Of a stretch of 64,000 bases of DNA, positions 40,643 to 52,908 are shown one piece after another; positions within the stretch are counted from its first letter, which is position 1; the number at the start of each line of letters is the position of its first letter. Both the position numbers and the translations under genes were made by a program. Source of the DNA: Elymus sibiricus (Eukaryota > Streptophyta > Magnoliopsida > Poales > Poaceae); NCBI GenBank assembly GCA_039707655.1, contig CM077665.1, forward strand, positions 288,800,205 through 288,864,204, in the 5' to 3' direction. Below the pieces are notes generated by a model. It worked only from the letters and a program-made list of their open reading frames with translations, had not been told where the DNA came from and ran no database searches.

Positions 40643-43600
40643 GCACTAGAGTCAATAATCTAGTTAATGCTAATGCACTTTACACCTATGGCATACTGGT
40701 GTAAAATATGCTTCGCATGTGGTATAGCCTGATGTCCAACGGATCTGACGACTTCAGATCCGTGTGTAACTTTGCATATCCTTGTATTTTCACGCTTTCA
40801 CAAAATTCATATTTTGTGTGGACTTGGCTTTGCATATGTGTGAATCATTGGTCGAAACCTGATTCCTCAGACTAATATATGGAGCAACTATCTGCAATAG
40901 TGTCCCATAGACCAAAGCCATCTTGGAACCATACTAAGTTCATGAATGAACTATATGATTCAACAACTTCTTTGTCGCTTCTAAAGCATCAACATACTTA
41001 GCCTTTGTTATAGAATTCGCCACAGTATCTTGTTTGGAACAATTTCCAACTACCGTGCCACCATTTTGTGTATTACACAAAACCCTTAAGTTAAATCGAA
41101 AATCGCATGGAGCATTGATGAAGACTGTATCGATGTAATTACTAAAACGAGCACTTCATAATCTCTGCTTGCGAGAAAACATGTCATCAGTACTACTCTA
41201 GTACTCAATGACATCTTTCTCTGTTGTCCCATGATCAGTACTTTGATCACTTTGGTATCTATACTCGCAACAACTTTGGAGTATTGGACATATCTGGTTG
41301 TTTTACATACCATGGAATACATGATTAATCCAAACACAAGTGTGTGGAATCTCCATCATGTATTTTACTCATCAGTGTTTTGGGACACCGAGTCTTGCAA
41401 AACTCTTTCCATGTGACTTCGGCAAGAATCACTCCTTGGCATTTTAAATGCTAAAAAGTTTTAGCATCTTGTCAATATGTATTCATTGCTTTAGCCCTAT
41501 TAGGCAAATCTATCTCCATAGATCGTAATGCCTAATATCAAGGCTATTTAGCACAAGCACTTCATCGAAAAAACTATTTTCAAATGAAGTCCTAATTCGT
41601 GTCAAGAAATTTATTTCCAATTAACAATGTGTCAAGCACATAACATATTTAGAAATATTATTATGCTCCCACTGACTTTCTTGAATTACAAGCATCTTCG
41701 TTACCCATTGATGAAGTCAAACCCCTTTGACCATTTCATCAAAACACGAAGATTCCAACTCCATTTTGCTCTCTTCTGTCCATCGCTAGAACTCTGAAGT
41801 TAGCACCCTTACCAGCATCCTCTAGACTGACAAAATACCTTGGACTGTAACACATGCAAGTCCTTGGTCACATTTCCATCAGATGGAAATCCTTTCGTCA
41901 TCTATGTTTCATATCTCATTATTGAAATATGTATTAATTGCTAGTTCAACCCGAACCGACTTTAAGCATCGCTACGGTGAAACAACCTCATCGTAGTCAA
42001 CTCCTTGAACTTGTTATTTCAACAAGTCGAGCTTTATGGATAAAACATTTTTATCCGTATCAGTTTTTAGTTCCATAAATATTCGTTAGACTCTAAGCCT
42101 TCCGAAAGGTGTATCAAGATTTTAATCTTGAAATATTTATATGAAAACTATCTCGGATTGTATTGGCATTTAGCCAATTCCGGAGTCAGGGCCCATCACC
42201 GCTTCCTTGTGTATCGTAGGTATACTGTTGTCCAACAACAATATCTCGTTTGCGCACCTGAGAGGTTTGCACGAGCCTTACCTATGTGGTTCAGCTGCAA
42301 GTTCGATCGAAGTCCATACATTTTATTATAGAGACTTCCGTATCAGTCGCAGTAGGAAACTCTGGAATCACTTCCAAGGTTCCTTTCCTTTGATCTGATG
42401 ACGAAGATACTGTTTATCTCGTCGAGTTGCACTATTCTCCCACCGACTTTTTGAAAGAACCATTCTCTTTAAAAGCATACCATTTTGTGGCAAAATCCTT
42501 TGCCTCGGTATAGTGGTGGGGGAAGCCCCAATAATTTGGGATAACCTACAAAGTAGCACTTGTCTGATTTGGAATAGGTCTGTAACCTTTTACACAAGCC
42601 CCATATTCCAAATGTTTAAGAAAAGATATAACATGGTTGGGCATACCATACCATGACGTCTTTTCAACAGACCCGATGGAGCTCTTTTAAGTGTAAAAGC
42701 CGCAGTCTCTAAAGCATCACTTTTAAAAGGGATAATGGCATATTTATTTATGTCATCTTTGATCTTACCATGTCATAAATGGTTCGATTACATCTTCATG
42801 GACTTTCCACTTGCAGTGGTGTTCCGGGAGGTGTAAGTTATGAAACCCCTTTCACAACTCATTAGACATTCGCTAAACTTGTAACTCAAATTTTCTTTTC
42901 TGCAATCGAATTGTAGAAACATAATTTTCTTGTTACAATAACTTCTAGTTCATTTTTGAAAACCTTTCAAATGATTTCAAAAGATCCAGACTTACGTCTC
43001 ATCAAGTAAATATCCATATATCTACTTGAGTCATTTCTCAAGATAGATAAATCCACTACTTGCAACAACATTTATTGAACTACACACATCATAATGTATG
43101 ATCACCAATAAGTTTGTTGCTCGTTCCTTATGGCTTGTGAATGGTATTTCAGTCACTTCACTTTTCGGAGGAAAGTTGCAAGTGTCAGATGATTCAAAAT
43201 CAAACGACTTCAAAATCCATCATAATGGAATTTTCCATGCGGGTTTCTCCAATGTGACCAAATGCAGTGCCAAACATGTGTGGTATTCTCTTAGTCTTGC
43301 GACATTTAGCGTCAGTGTTATGGATGTATCATATTACCATCAATATTCATAACATACATCCCATCCTGGATGGAAGCATGGCCCTTCATGTTATTCATAA
43401 CACCGAACATCAAAAGTTCTCTTATGAATAACCTTCTTGTAAAATACCTTATGCAAAGGGTTAGAGTGTATGAAACTCTAAATGAATTATGAAAGTAAAT
43501 ACAGAGGTAATGTATTATTATCAATATTCATAACATACATCTCATTCATAATGAAAGTATGGCCCTTATGTTATTCATAACATCGAACATCAAATGTTCT

Positions 43601-45924
43601 GTTATGAATAACCTTCTTGTAAGATACTTTATGCAATGGGCTAGAGTGTAAAACTCTAAAATGAATTATGAAAGTAAATACATAGGGAATACACCAATGG
43701 AAGGTATAGTAACATTTACTATGTTCCCTGTGTGTATCTAGACCTCATTCCTGGCTAGTCTTTTAGGCCGTAGTAGTTCTTGCATCGAGTTGTATCAGAA
43801 TGCAATCGAGCGGGTATCTTTGTGATCAACTCACAATACCCAAGAATTAGTGATTAACATGTTTAACCATAATTCCCAAGAACTATATCTTTGACTAGCC
43901 TTCTATACATTAAAAACTTGTATGACATTCATACATGAGCTGGATATTCCAGTCTTCTTTCTTTCTGCCTTCATACTTCTAACAGTTTAACTTTCAGTAT
44001 TTCTCCTACTCTCAGAAGAAGCATCCAACTTAAGAGTGGCGTTAGCCCCGGACTTCCTAGGCGTGAAAGTTTCACTAACACCCTTCGGACACTTCCTTTC
44101 TCTTTAAGTTGTTTGTTTTATTCACCTTTCATCATATGACAGGCGTTCTTCTGGATCCCTCTCTTATCAGTCTAATGCATAGTAAACTCCTTTACTAATA
44201 GTTTGCAAACAAACATTGCTTTGGATATCTCATATCTTTTAGACTTTGTCTGTCTCTAAAAATGATTTTCAGATTCCATGAATATCACATAACTATCCAA
44301 ACTTTCGAAGTTCGGGTCTCATGGAAGCAAACATATTGCACTTGACTGAAATGGAATTCTAGCTTTTGGATCGATGGACGAGAGTCACATGATCCATAGC
44401 ATTAGCGGGAGAATACCGAAAGCATGCGATAGGACAAGTCCTTCTCGGCACTCTTGAGGACAATCCTCACATTACGTTACCAACCGTAAAGTTTTAACCA
44501 GATATTCCACAGCTTATTCAATTTTAACAGGGAAGGTGGAAACGTGAGCCATTTTTCTACAACTATTATGCAAATCACACTTAGACAGTGTCCATAATTA
44601 ATTGCACTAAGAATTAAAAGAATTAATTCTAAAGTGCGCTCCCACTCAAGTCAATATCTCTCATAATTGATCGTGAGTGATTCAAGATCCGCATTTCAAT
44701 TCAACGCCACGGTTCGAGATGAACTCAAATGGCGCGAACTTCAATCGGTAGGCAAACTTGCCGATCACATCTCTATGTGATTCTTGTTCATCTTTCGATG
44801 CGTGTGTTCCGAGCTCAGGACTGTCCTTCCTGAACGTCAACACAACCAACTGATCTCGCTGTGAGGTCTCAACTCACCCGCCTCACACTTCTCTAATCGT
44901 TCGCACCCATGGAGATCATGTGATGCCATGAAGAGATAGGTGCCGTGATGGTGCTACACTTGGGAGAACAGTAACTACTAGATATTTTAAGTGAGAGATC
45001 ACCCTAATAAAAAGCGACTACCGCGCAATTAAAAAGGGTGCATCATAAGGGATAAACATCTCAGGCAATTCATAATAGCATGATATAGTATAGCCCTTTC
45101 TGACGGAGAAGTCTTTCATTTCTTCGTCTTCGGCATTCGCGTTGGTGTTCACCTTCGTGAAGATTGCCACCACCTTGTCGATGCACGAGATAATATTGCT
45201 ATCTCTATAGCTAATAAAATAAGTGCATTACTTAAGGTTGACACGCAGGTCATTAAAGTGACAATCATATGGCTCCAGCCATCATGCCGAATCATGACAC
45301 GCAGGTCATGTTAATATTACATCGTATAGTCATCTCATACATAATCAAATTAATATGAGCACTGCTATACCACATCATACGCACATGCAAACCATCCTGC
45401 AAAACCAAGTTAGACGCCTCTAATCGGTTCATGCAAAAACTTGTTTTATGTGGCTTCTAAGGTTTCGAAACAAACCGAAGCTACCAACGTCCATCATCAA
45501 GCATGATAATCCAAGTCGCTAGATTAACATTGCGGGGTGTATGAAACACGAGATAATAAAATCTCGAGCCCCATACTAAACTTCGTCATACGCATGACCC
45601 CCGTGCAGATCATATCTGCATTGCCCTTTCGTCTGCGAAATTTCATCTTTCTTTTTAACTACGGTGCAATTCAATGATCTATTAGCACTTCGTTCATCAA
45701 TCAGGATCGCGGATTGCCAAAACATTGAAACTCCACCATGCTGTTATCAAGATCAGAAATATGCAAATTCCAGGGAAGCAACAAGAACATCGGGTAACAG
45801 ATTTCATCTGCTACCCGCACAAATAATTTTCAGTAATAGAACTCATCTACTACGTAATTATATTGTGCAACACCCATACATCTCTATGTATTCTAGATCG
45901 CAACCTGCATCTACGCATAGCACG
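40643..45924 (-). pseudogene. E4 internal region: decayed Copia polyprotein
   Basis: 5.3 kb with no frame above about 90 codons. Near 41075-40990 the minus strand reads NGGTVVGNCSKQDTVANSIT followed by KAKYVDALEATKK, a worn copy of the Copia RNase H motif (SWKS.KQ..VA.STTEAEY). Other pol domains are too mutated to place with confidence by eye. The order RNase H next to the PPT fits a minus-strand Copia element. A 181-bp tandem duplication lies at 43341-43690. Nothing here could make a functional protein. Confidence 0.65.
43341..43690. repeat. 181-bp direct tandem duplication inside E4
   Basis: CAATATTCATAACATACATC at 43341 recurs at 43522, and both copies continue with ATGGCCCTT, TGTTATTCATAACA, GAACATCAAA, TATGAATAACCTTCTTGTAA and AATTATGAAAGTAAATAC. 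Divergence is roughly 10%. Confidence 0.85.
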
Positions 45925-45938
45925 GCTCATGATGCCAC
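45925..45938 (-). other. E4 primer-binding site
   Basis: Minus strand GTGGCATCATGAGC beside the 5' LTR; TGGCATCATGAGC resembles the initiator-Met-tRNA-complementary site TGGTATCAGAGC of Copia elements and matches that of E7. Confidence 0.8.
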
Positions 45939-48058
45939 TGTAGGGTAACGCAGCAGAAAACAAAAAATTTCCGACCTACGCAACAGCCCAGGACCACTAT
46001 GGAGACTGCATACAAGGTTTGATCTTTTTCGTTACCGACTCATAGCGCAGCGGAAGTAGAGTCGATGACGATCGGCGGTGCAGATCCCCGTAGCTAGGAT
46101 TTACAACCTCCCAACCGCGAGGATGTATACCCTCATCCGCCCACGGACAGCCCTCCGGGAGGCGGTCGGACAGTCCCCCGGATGGTGTCACGGATAGCCC
46201 TTCGGGAGGACCATCGAAACTCGGACAGTCACTCGGACAGCCCTTCGGGAGGACCATCGAAACTCGGACAGTCACTCGGACAGCCCTTCGGGAGGACCCA
46301 CGAAACTCGGACAGTCACTCGGACAGCCCTTCGGGAGTACCCAGGAAACTCGGACAGTCACTCGGACAGCCCTTCGGGAGGACCTCTCGAACTAAGACCG
46401 AAACTATGATCTCTCTACAGATTTGCACACATACGTTGTCATCTATCCGGTAGGGCTTCGCTGTCCAGAACTAGTTCCCACCGGAACCCAGACAGCCTTT
46501 CGGCTCTACGAAACTATTTTGCTGGTAGGGAGAGAGAAAGCCAGATCATGCATGGCACTTGTATTTGAGAAGGGATGAGTTTTGGGCTGCCCCCTCCACC
46601 TCTATTTATAGGAGAAGGAGGGGTGGAGGGGCTGAAATTTCAGCCACATCAATCCATGTCATCTCCAAGCTATTTTGGAGCAAAAGCCCAAAAAGGTGGC
46701 TTTCCAAAAAGTAACCATAAAGCTGATTTCACTATACACGACGACATTTTTCAGCGTCTGATTGAACTGAAAATATTTATGTGGGCTTAGAACATTTCCA
46801 GTACCCACTAAAATAATTTTCAACGCATTCCGAAACAATTCCAGTTTAGTGATTTTCATCTGCGAAAAGCATCTGAAGCGGTTCCGGCAGCTCCGGAACA
46901 TTTCCGGTTTTCATCCCGGAAAATTCCAGAAAGTTTCCAGAACGATTCTGGCATCCTCCAAGAATTATCAGGCATGTGCCGAAACTAATTTGACTTTATG
47001 CTATCCCCTGAAACAACTTTTCAGTTTCACCGGAACTGTTCCGGTGTTCTCTCTGCGGAACTTTTCCGCTGTCCGAAAGTTTTCCGGTGTCCGAAACTTT
47101 TTCGGCGATTTTCTCTCAGACTCCCTATCTGGTATTCAGCAGATAGATGACCCTTAAGCGTGTGACCCTATAGGTTCGGTGAAGCATAGACATGACCCGG
47201 AACCCCTTCCGATCAATGATCAACATCGGAGCCGTGGACACCCAAATTGACCCCTATACCCACACGAATGAATATTCGAGTGAACCTCCAGTTGCCGTGT
47301 GCTATTCCTGTTGCTTTGCGATATGTTACAAATACCCGAGGTGAGACATGTTGGCATCCCCGTGGATCAACAACTTGTCCACTATGCCAGTTACCTCGTT
47401 ACCGGTATTGTTCTCTTTTCTCGTTCCCGTGTTCCGGCATCCCCGTGATCAAATCATAAAGTGTCTGGCCAGACGATGATGGATACCATAACACCGAGAG
47501 GGCCCAGAGATATCTCTCCATCGGCGAAGGAGCAAATCCCAATCTTGAGCTATCAAGTTACTTGACATACTTTTCCATGAACCCGTAAGCCGCCGTAATA
47601 GCCACCCATTTATGGATGACGTTTAACAAACCCCAAAGTTCATGAAGCAAGCATGAAGAAACTCGATACTCTCATGGTCTAAGGAATCATGCAAACGATA
47701 ACCATCTCTGTGTTATTAACCATTAACTTGTGACGAATGTATCTCATAGCATAACATCAATTCGGGTCGATTCAACACAAATGTTCTTCCAACATTGTGC
47801 CCTCAAAGTTGTTGGCATAGACATGCCCATGATCAGGAAAACAGAACCATCATGCAACACTTGAGATAGTCTTAGAGGCCAGACTAGGAATACTTTTTAC
47901 CGTTTATTATCCCACACGTGCATATGAGTCTTCCTCCGAGCCTCGTGGTTATTGCAGACTCGAGAACCATAGCAGTTATAGCATGAAACATAAACCTAAT
48001 CATGAACAAGGAGATACTCAATAACATTTATTATTGCCTCTAGGGCATATCTCCTACA
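45939..48058 (-). repeat. E4 5' LTR (right)
   Basis: 2120 bp. Minus-strand TATA box at 46603-46610. It has two close TTCCAGAA motifs at 46924-46931 and 46935-46942, upstream of TATA in the transcribed direction. Confidence 0.92.
46189..46393. repeat. 43-bp minisatellite in E4 right LTR, five units
   Basis: Same array as at 38774-38966 but without the 12-bp loss: one partial unit and four full 43-bp units. Confidence 0.9.
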
Positions 48059-48903
48059 GTCTTGGCCCAATCCATATATTTGGTGATAGTCAGAACTATC
48101 ATGTTGACCTCTCGGTTTATCACCTTCAATCGGCTCTTGCTTTCGACGTCTATGAAAATCATGAGGACTTTCTTGACGTTGGGGGTACCCGGAGGCATTT
48201 CCTCCCTCTTCGTCTTTGTCCTCCTTGACCTCGGAGGGTTCTTCCTGCATCTCCTATTTGAGAAGACGGCACTCCCAAGTGGTGTGCTTCAGCAGAATCA
48301 GATTGCCATCCTCATCCTTTTTGGTATGGATCTAGCAGGGCTGGTCCAGGATGTCGCCCTTAGGGCTGCTCTTTTTCTTAGCCGCCCAATCGTTATTCTT
48401 CTTCTGCTTCTGCTTCCCTTTGCTCTTGCCTTGTCTGGGCATGGCTACAGCTTCTGCTTTGCCGGTGGACTTGGTTTTCCTTTTGCTTCTTGCCAGCGTT
48501 GCCGCCTGACTGAGTAGCTTTAGTGACATGGATCTTGCCACTTCTCAGGCGGTCTTTCTCTTCGCCATTGGCGTACCGACTGGCGTTCTCCATGGCCCGA
48601 TTGAGAGTCAGAACATCACGCCAGCCAAAGTTCGGGATTAGCTTGTGGTATTTGAGGCCTGCCTTGAAGGCACAGCTAGCCTAGTGCTCTGTCACATTCT
48701 CCACTATGTTGTGCAGGGTGGTCCAATGCTGGATGTACTCGTAGAGAGTCTTGTTATTCCTTTGTACACAGTGTTGTAACTAGGTCACTTGCATGGATGC
48801 TTGTAAGTGCCCTCGAACGTCTTGATGAAAACTCGGGCCAGGTCCTCCCAGCTATAGATGCCGCCGGCGGGTAGCTGGTTAAGCCACGCCCTCGTTGCTC
48901 CTT
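48059..48903 (-). pseudogene. G0 segment 4: gag C-terminal half
   Basis: From the right edge leftwards the minus strand reads GATRAWLNQLPAGGIYSWED then LARVFIKTFEGTYKHP, the capsid-like core (W-L-N-x-L-P and W-E-D motifs), NRAMENASRYANGEEKDRLR, a basic Lys/Gln-rich stretch, and ILDQPCWIHTKKDEDGNLIL then KHTTWECRLL, the nucleocapsid-like Cys/His remnant. It ends at NREVNM and KYMDW, next to the E4 insertion. Stops and frame changes are present near 48765 and 48680. The N-terminal half of gag would lie beyond the window to the right of E5-E7. Confidence 0.83.
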
Positions 48904-49750
48904 CCAGCCTTTGGGACCGGGGCTACCCAGGCCCGTCTACCCACGTCCCAGGACGCGGCGCCTGCATTAAGCACCGCAGGGCCCACCGATGAGGTTCGCG
49001 ATCAGGCCCCTCGCGAGGGCCCACGCCTCGTGAGGCATATGACGGCGGCATCATTAAGGACCTCCCGAGGCCACTTCGCGGGGTAACCTCCCGAGGCCCT
49101 CGCGGGGCGGATCCACCGAGGTTGGCCCGGTGGGGTCATACGGCCCTGCGCCATCACATGGATGACGTGCGCCGTGCCCAGTGGCGCTAGGAGTCATGCC
49201 AGCAGGCACGGATGAGGAGGTTTCCCCCTTTGGTGCTAAGGGGGCAGGCCCAGCCCCTGCTCCCAAAGTGAGCCCCAAAGTTTTCCTATTTGGTGTAAGA
49301 AGGCCGAAGAGGAGGTCTCGCTAGGACGGAGGTCACCACCGAGCCCACCGGAACGTCACGACAAGAGTCTTTAATAGGAGAAGACTACTTTTGTCAGGAT
49401 GGGTCGCAGTCCTGTCCTCCCCGAAAACGGGCACTTGGGGCAACCCTTCCCGCCTGATAATTTTGCGGAGGAGGACCAAAGCTAGAATAAAAGGGCCGGT
49501 GCAGCAACGATGGAGAGGATCGACCCGATCTGTATTCACTCTTACCCCTAAGAAATCCAAAATAGGTGGGAGTAGGGTTTTACATCGCAAGGTGGCCGGA
49601 ACCTGGGGAAACCACCGTGTTCTTTGTTCTTCCCCCAAGCTCAAGCACGCCGGAGCATAGCCATAGGTTAGCAAGAGAGAGTGAGGTTGGAGAGTCGGCA
49701 AACCCTAGAGTTCAAACCTCTCTTGGGTCCCCGGAGCCTCGATTCTGACA
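48904..49750 (+). repeat. E5 5' LTR
   Basis: About 850 bp, ending CCTCGATTCTGACA. Its beginning (TTTGGGACCGGGGCTACCCA) aligns with the minus-strand start of the E2 LTR (TTTTGGGAACGGGGGTACCC) but the TGTCGGCG terminus is not clean. No good TATA box seen. Confidence 0.7.
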
Positions 49751-49770
49751 TTTGGCACGCCAGGTAGGGG
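49751..49770 (+). other. E5 primer-binding site
   Basis: TTTGGCACGCCAGGTAGGGG immediately after the LTR, as in E1 and E2. Confidence 0.8.
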
Positions 49771-50757
49771 TTCGTCATTGCTCTCTGGCCCCGCCTCGGC
49801 TCTGTCCCTTGCCAACCCCATGGTTGAAGCCCGTTGTGCACGTGTCGGGCGCCAGGCGGCGGATGGCCATCACCGCCCTGCCAACGCCGCAACCGCCACT
49901 GTTGCCAACCACGTTGTCCACGAGCAGTGAGGCTCTTCACGCCCTCCCATGCGGCGAGGCGGCCGCCCGGTCGTGACCCCTTCCGCTCATGTCCACATTG
50001 GGGACCTAAACGCACAGGACGCGCTGCTCATGGCGAGCAAACTGCTTCGCCACCGCCCAATAGACGGTGGCCATGACGCTTGGGCGGACCACATTGCCGA
50101 GCTCATCGCCGTCGCCCAAAGGGCCCTGGTGCCCTACCACCCGCTTCAGCCCCCGGCACCTGGTGCTGGCAGCGCAGCGCCCTAGGCGTCCCGCCACCAT
50201 GCGGCAACCCAGTCAGGCTCTTGCGTGACGAGCCTCCATGTGATCAGCCCCGCGCCCTCCTCTGGGTCCCAGTGGTAGGGCTCGGGCCAGGCCTCGGCCC
50301 CGGCAGTGGCGCGCCTAAGGGGGCCGGCAACTTGTTCTGTGCCTTCCACTTTGTGCGCACCCACAACACCGAGGACTGCCGAGCGCTCGAGCCCCCCCCG
50401 CGGCGAGTGTGCCGGCCGGCGTCTAGGTCGCCGTGGGCCCAGCGCCAGCCGCAGAGATGGCCAGCTCGGGGGTCAGTGGACCATGACGGACGCGGGCATC
50501 CTCACGAGGCGCGCTCCCAGGGTGATATTGTTATCATGTATCAGTCGCCGCTGCCGAATAAAGTGGCAGCGGCCACCCTAGCGAAGAGGCCGGGGACCAC
50601 CAGGGGCCCCAAGCGGTAGCATGTATCCTTCGCGGCGCCTATACACCTTCATCAGGCCTCTGGATCAAGCAAGCCCCTCGCGATCAAGCTGCCGTCCCCC
50701 ACGGCTGGAGACCGCGCGGCCCCCAAGTCGCAACAGTGCCCCATCTCCTTCGACTCC
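49771..50757 (+). pseudogene. gag: E5 gag, degraded
   Basis: Remnants in changing frames. 49949-50185 encodes HIGDLNAQDALLMASKLLRH and GGHDAWADHIAELIA, matching E2 gag. Further on, 50320-50400 encodes NLFCAFHFVRTHNTEDCRAL, a CCHC-like nucleocapsid motif (C-x2-H..H-x4-C). The distance between them is shorter than a full gag needs, so an internal deletion is likely. The leader before 49820 has no coding signal. Confidence 0.72.
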
Positions 50758-51441
50758 ATGGACAACCTCGGGTGCATGGCCGTCGCAGGTGCGCTCCCCA
50801 TGCTGTGCACCCCCATCATCGACAATGTCTTTGTTCCAAAGACCCTCATCGATGGAGGCGCCCACATGAACGTTCTTTCTGTCCAGGCCTTCGAGAATCT
50901 CAGGGTGCTCTACAATCAGCTGGCACCGACCAGGTCGTTCTTTGGAGTGACAGGTGGCCCTACCGCCCTTCCGGGGCGAGTCAGCCTCCCCATCACCTTC
51001 GACACGCGCGACAACTACCGGGTCAAACTCATCGATTTCGACGTAGCGCGCATTTGCCTCCCATACAATGCTATCCTGGGGTACCCGGCACTGGCCAAGT
51101 TCATGGCGGTATTCCAGTACGCCTACAACGTCCTCAAGATGACCGGCTGCAACGACATCATCACTGTCCCCTATGACGAGAAGAATGTGGCCTATTCCCT
51201 TGAGCACTCTCATCGAGCTGCCGCAGTTGGGTACTCAGACAATGTTGGAAGTGTCGAGCGTCGTGAACCCTCGCTCCCAGGGAAGAAGAAGTCATTGCCC
51301 ATTCAAGGCTCCGCCAAGCAGGAGTCGGAGCGCCATTGCCAGGGTCAGTTAATCCAAGATGCTACAGTGGCCGGGCACCAGGTCCTCGCCGCTCGCGCGC
51401 GCGGTGATACCTCAGGTGACGTGAGCTGCCGAGCTTTCGCC
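50758..51441 (+). pseudogene. E5 aspartic protease, truncated by E6
   Basis: Open frame of 228 codons: MLCTPIIDNVFVPKTLIDGG then AHMNVLS, the protease core with catalytic Asp (LIDGGA), followed by RVSLPITFDTRDNYRVKLID and LPYNAILGYPALAKFMAVF. This is the same protease type as E1 (LPYNAILSYPALAEFMAA). The C-terminal 60 residues are the linker to RT. The frame is closed by a TAA formed at the E6 junction (51442-51444), so the RT is separated by E6. Confidence 0.83.
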
Positions 51442-52832
51442 TAATTCGTCTCCAACGTATCTACTTTTCCAAACACTTTTGCTCTGGTTTTGACCTGTAA
51501 TTTGCATGATTTGAACGAAACTAACCCCAACTGACGTTGTTTTTAGCAGAACTACCTTGGTGTTATATTTGTGCAGAAGTAAAAGTTCTCGAAATTGGAC
51601 GAAACTTCTGTTATTTATTTTTGGGAATTATCATGAATTATGGAGCAAAGAACTGCCGGAGGGCGTGTGCCAGGGGGACCACCACACATCAGGGCGCCCC
51701 CCCAGGCCGCGCCCTGATGGCTTGTGGGGCCCTCGAGGCTCCTCCGACCCTAATTCCAGTCCTATAAAATCACATCTTCAGCGAGAAAAATCGGAGAGAA
51801 ATTTTCATCGCGTTTCACGAGACGGAGCCGCCACCACCTCAGGTTCTTCCTCGGGAGGCCTGATGTGGAGTCCGTTTGGGGCTCCGGAGAGGGGAGATCG
51901 TCATTGTTGTCATCACCAACCCTTCTCCATCAACACCGCCATGATACTCACCACCGGGAGTGAGTAATTCCTTTGTACGCTTGCTGAATGGTGGTAGGAT
52001 TGGATGAGATTGATCATGTAATCGAGTTAAGTTTGATAGGGCTTGATCCCTAGTATCCACTATGTTCTGAGATTGATGTTGCTATAAATTTTCTATGCTT
52101 AATGCTTGTCACTAGGGCCCGAGTGCCATGATTTCAGATTTGAACATATTATATTTTCTCTAAATCTAAGAATGATTTGTATCCTATCTTGCAAGTTGTA
52201 TGCACCTCTTAGGTGTCTTGATCCACATACCCCAAGGAGACAATAATTGGGATTCTTTCCGGTGATTGCCGTAGTTTGAGGAGTTCATGTATTCACCATG
52301 TGTTAACGCTTTGTTCCGGTTCTCTATTAAAATGAGACCTGAATATCCCTTAGTTTCCAATAGGACCCCACTGCCACGGGAGGGTAGGATAAAATATGTC
52401 ATGCAAGTTCTTATCGCAAGCACGTATGACTATATACGGAATACATGCCTACATTATGTTGATGAATTGGAGCTAGTTCTGTGTCGCCCTAGTGTGTAAC
52501 TGTTATATGATCATTGTCATCTAAATCATTATCCATCACCAATCCACGTGCCTACGCTTCACATATACTGAATCTTGCTATGTTCTATTGCTACTGCTAC
52601 TATCACAACAGCTACAAAATTGCTGTTGTCACTACTACTGTTACTTTGCTACTACTATTTGCCGTGCTACTAAACCTTTGATGCAGAGAGATATCCCAGG
52701 TGCGGTTGAATTGACAACTCAACTGTCAAGGCCAATAAATATTCTTTGGCTCCCGTTGTGTCAAACCAATATAATTAGGGTGAAATACTACCCGTGAAGA
52801 CCGTCGCAATCCCCTATAATTGTGGGTTATCA
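51442..52832 (+). repeat. E6 5' LTR with TATA box
   Basis: About 1391 bp. The start TAATTCGTCTCC is taken as a mutated TGATACGTCTCC-type end; the LTR ends GTGGGTTATCA. TATAAAA lies at 51763-51769. A GC-rich hairpin region (51660-51735, GGGGGACC..GGGCGCCC..GGGGCCC) precedes it, as in E2a. CTACTGCTACTA-type microsatellite-like sequence is at 52588-52665. Confidence 0.8.
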
Positions 52833-52843
52833 AGACCTTTTTC

Positions 52844-52862
52844 TGGCGTCGTTGTCGGGGAG
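52844..52862 (+). other. E6 primer-binding site
   Basis: TGGCGTCGTTGTCGGGGAG, 11 bases after the LTR end, the Athila-type site with two changes from TGGCGCCGTTGCCGGGGAG. Confidence 0.82.
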
Positions 52863-52908
52863 CATAGCTCTATTTATTGTATTAACTTGAGGATATCCAA
52901 TTGCTACT

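Larger units (their letters stand above)
38524..48058 (-). mobile_element. E4: Copia LTR retrotransposon with 2.1-kb LTRs
   Basis: LTRs at 38524-40631 and 45939-48058, both TGTAGGGTAACGC to ATCTCCTACA. The Copia-type PBS (minus strand GTGGCATCATGAGC) is beside the right LTR and the purine tract (AAGTGGGAGTC) beside the left LTR, so the element is on the minus strand. Flanks ATCTT (38519-38523) and GTCTT (48059-48063) match in 4 of 5 bases. A hand count over the first ~265 bp of the LTRs gives about 14 differences. It sits in the gag of G0. The coding part is heavily decayed. It belongs with the BARE/Angela-like Copia group by PBS and PPT, but the LTR is a distinct family I cannot name. Confidence 0.9.
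48904..51441 (+). mobile_element. E5: Tat-like Gypsy element, 5' part, cut by E6
   Basis: A plus-strand relative of E1 and E2: LTR, identical PBS type, gag N-terminus and protease, then the E6 insertion at 51442. The remainder (RT onwards, 3' LTR) must lie beyond the window. The left edge is uncertain by about 15 bp (48896-48912) because the LTR start is altered and G0 coding runs up to about 48903. Confidence 0.8.

Noticed and set aside
40643..45924. Possible host gene in the AT-rich interior of E4
   Set aside because: The only coding signal is a worn Copia RNase H motif in the right place for a minus-strand Copia element.
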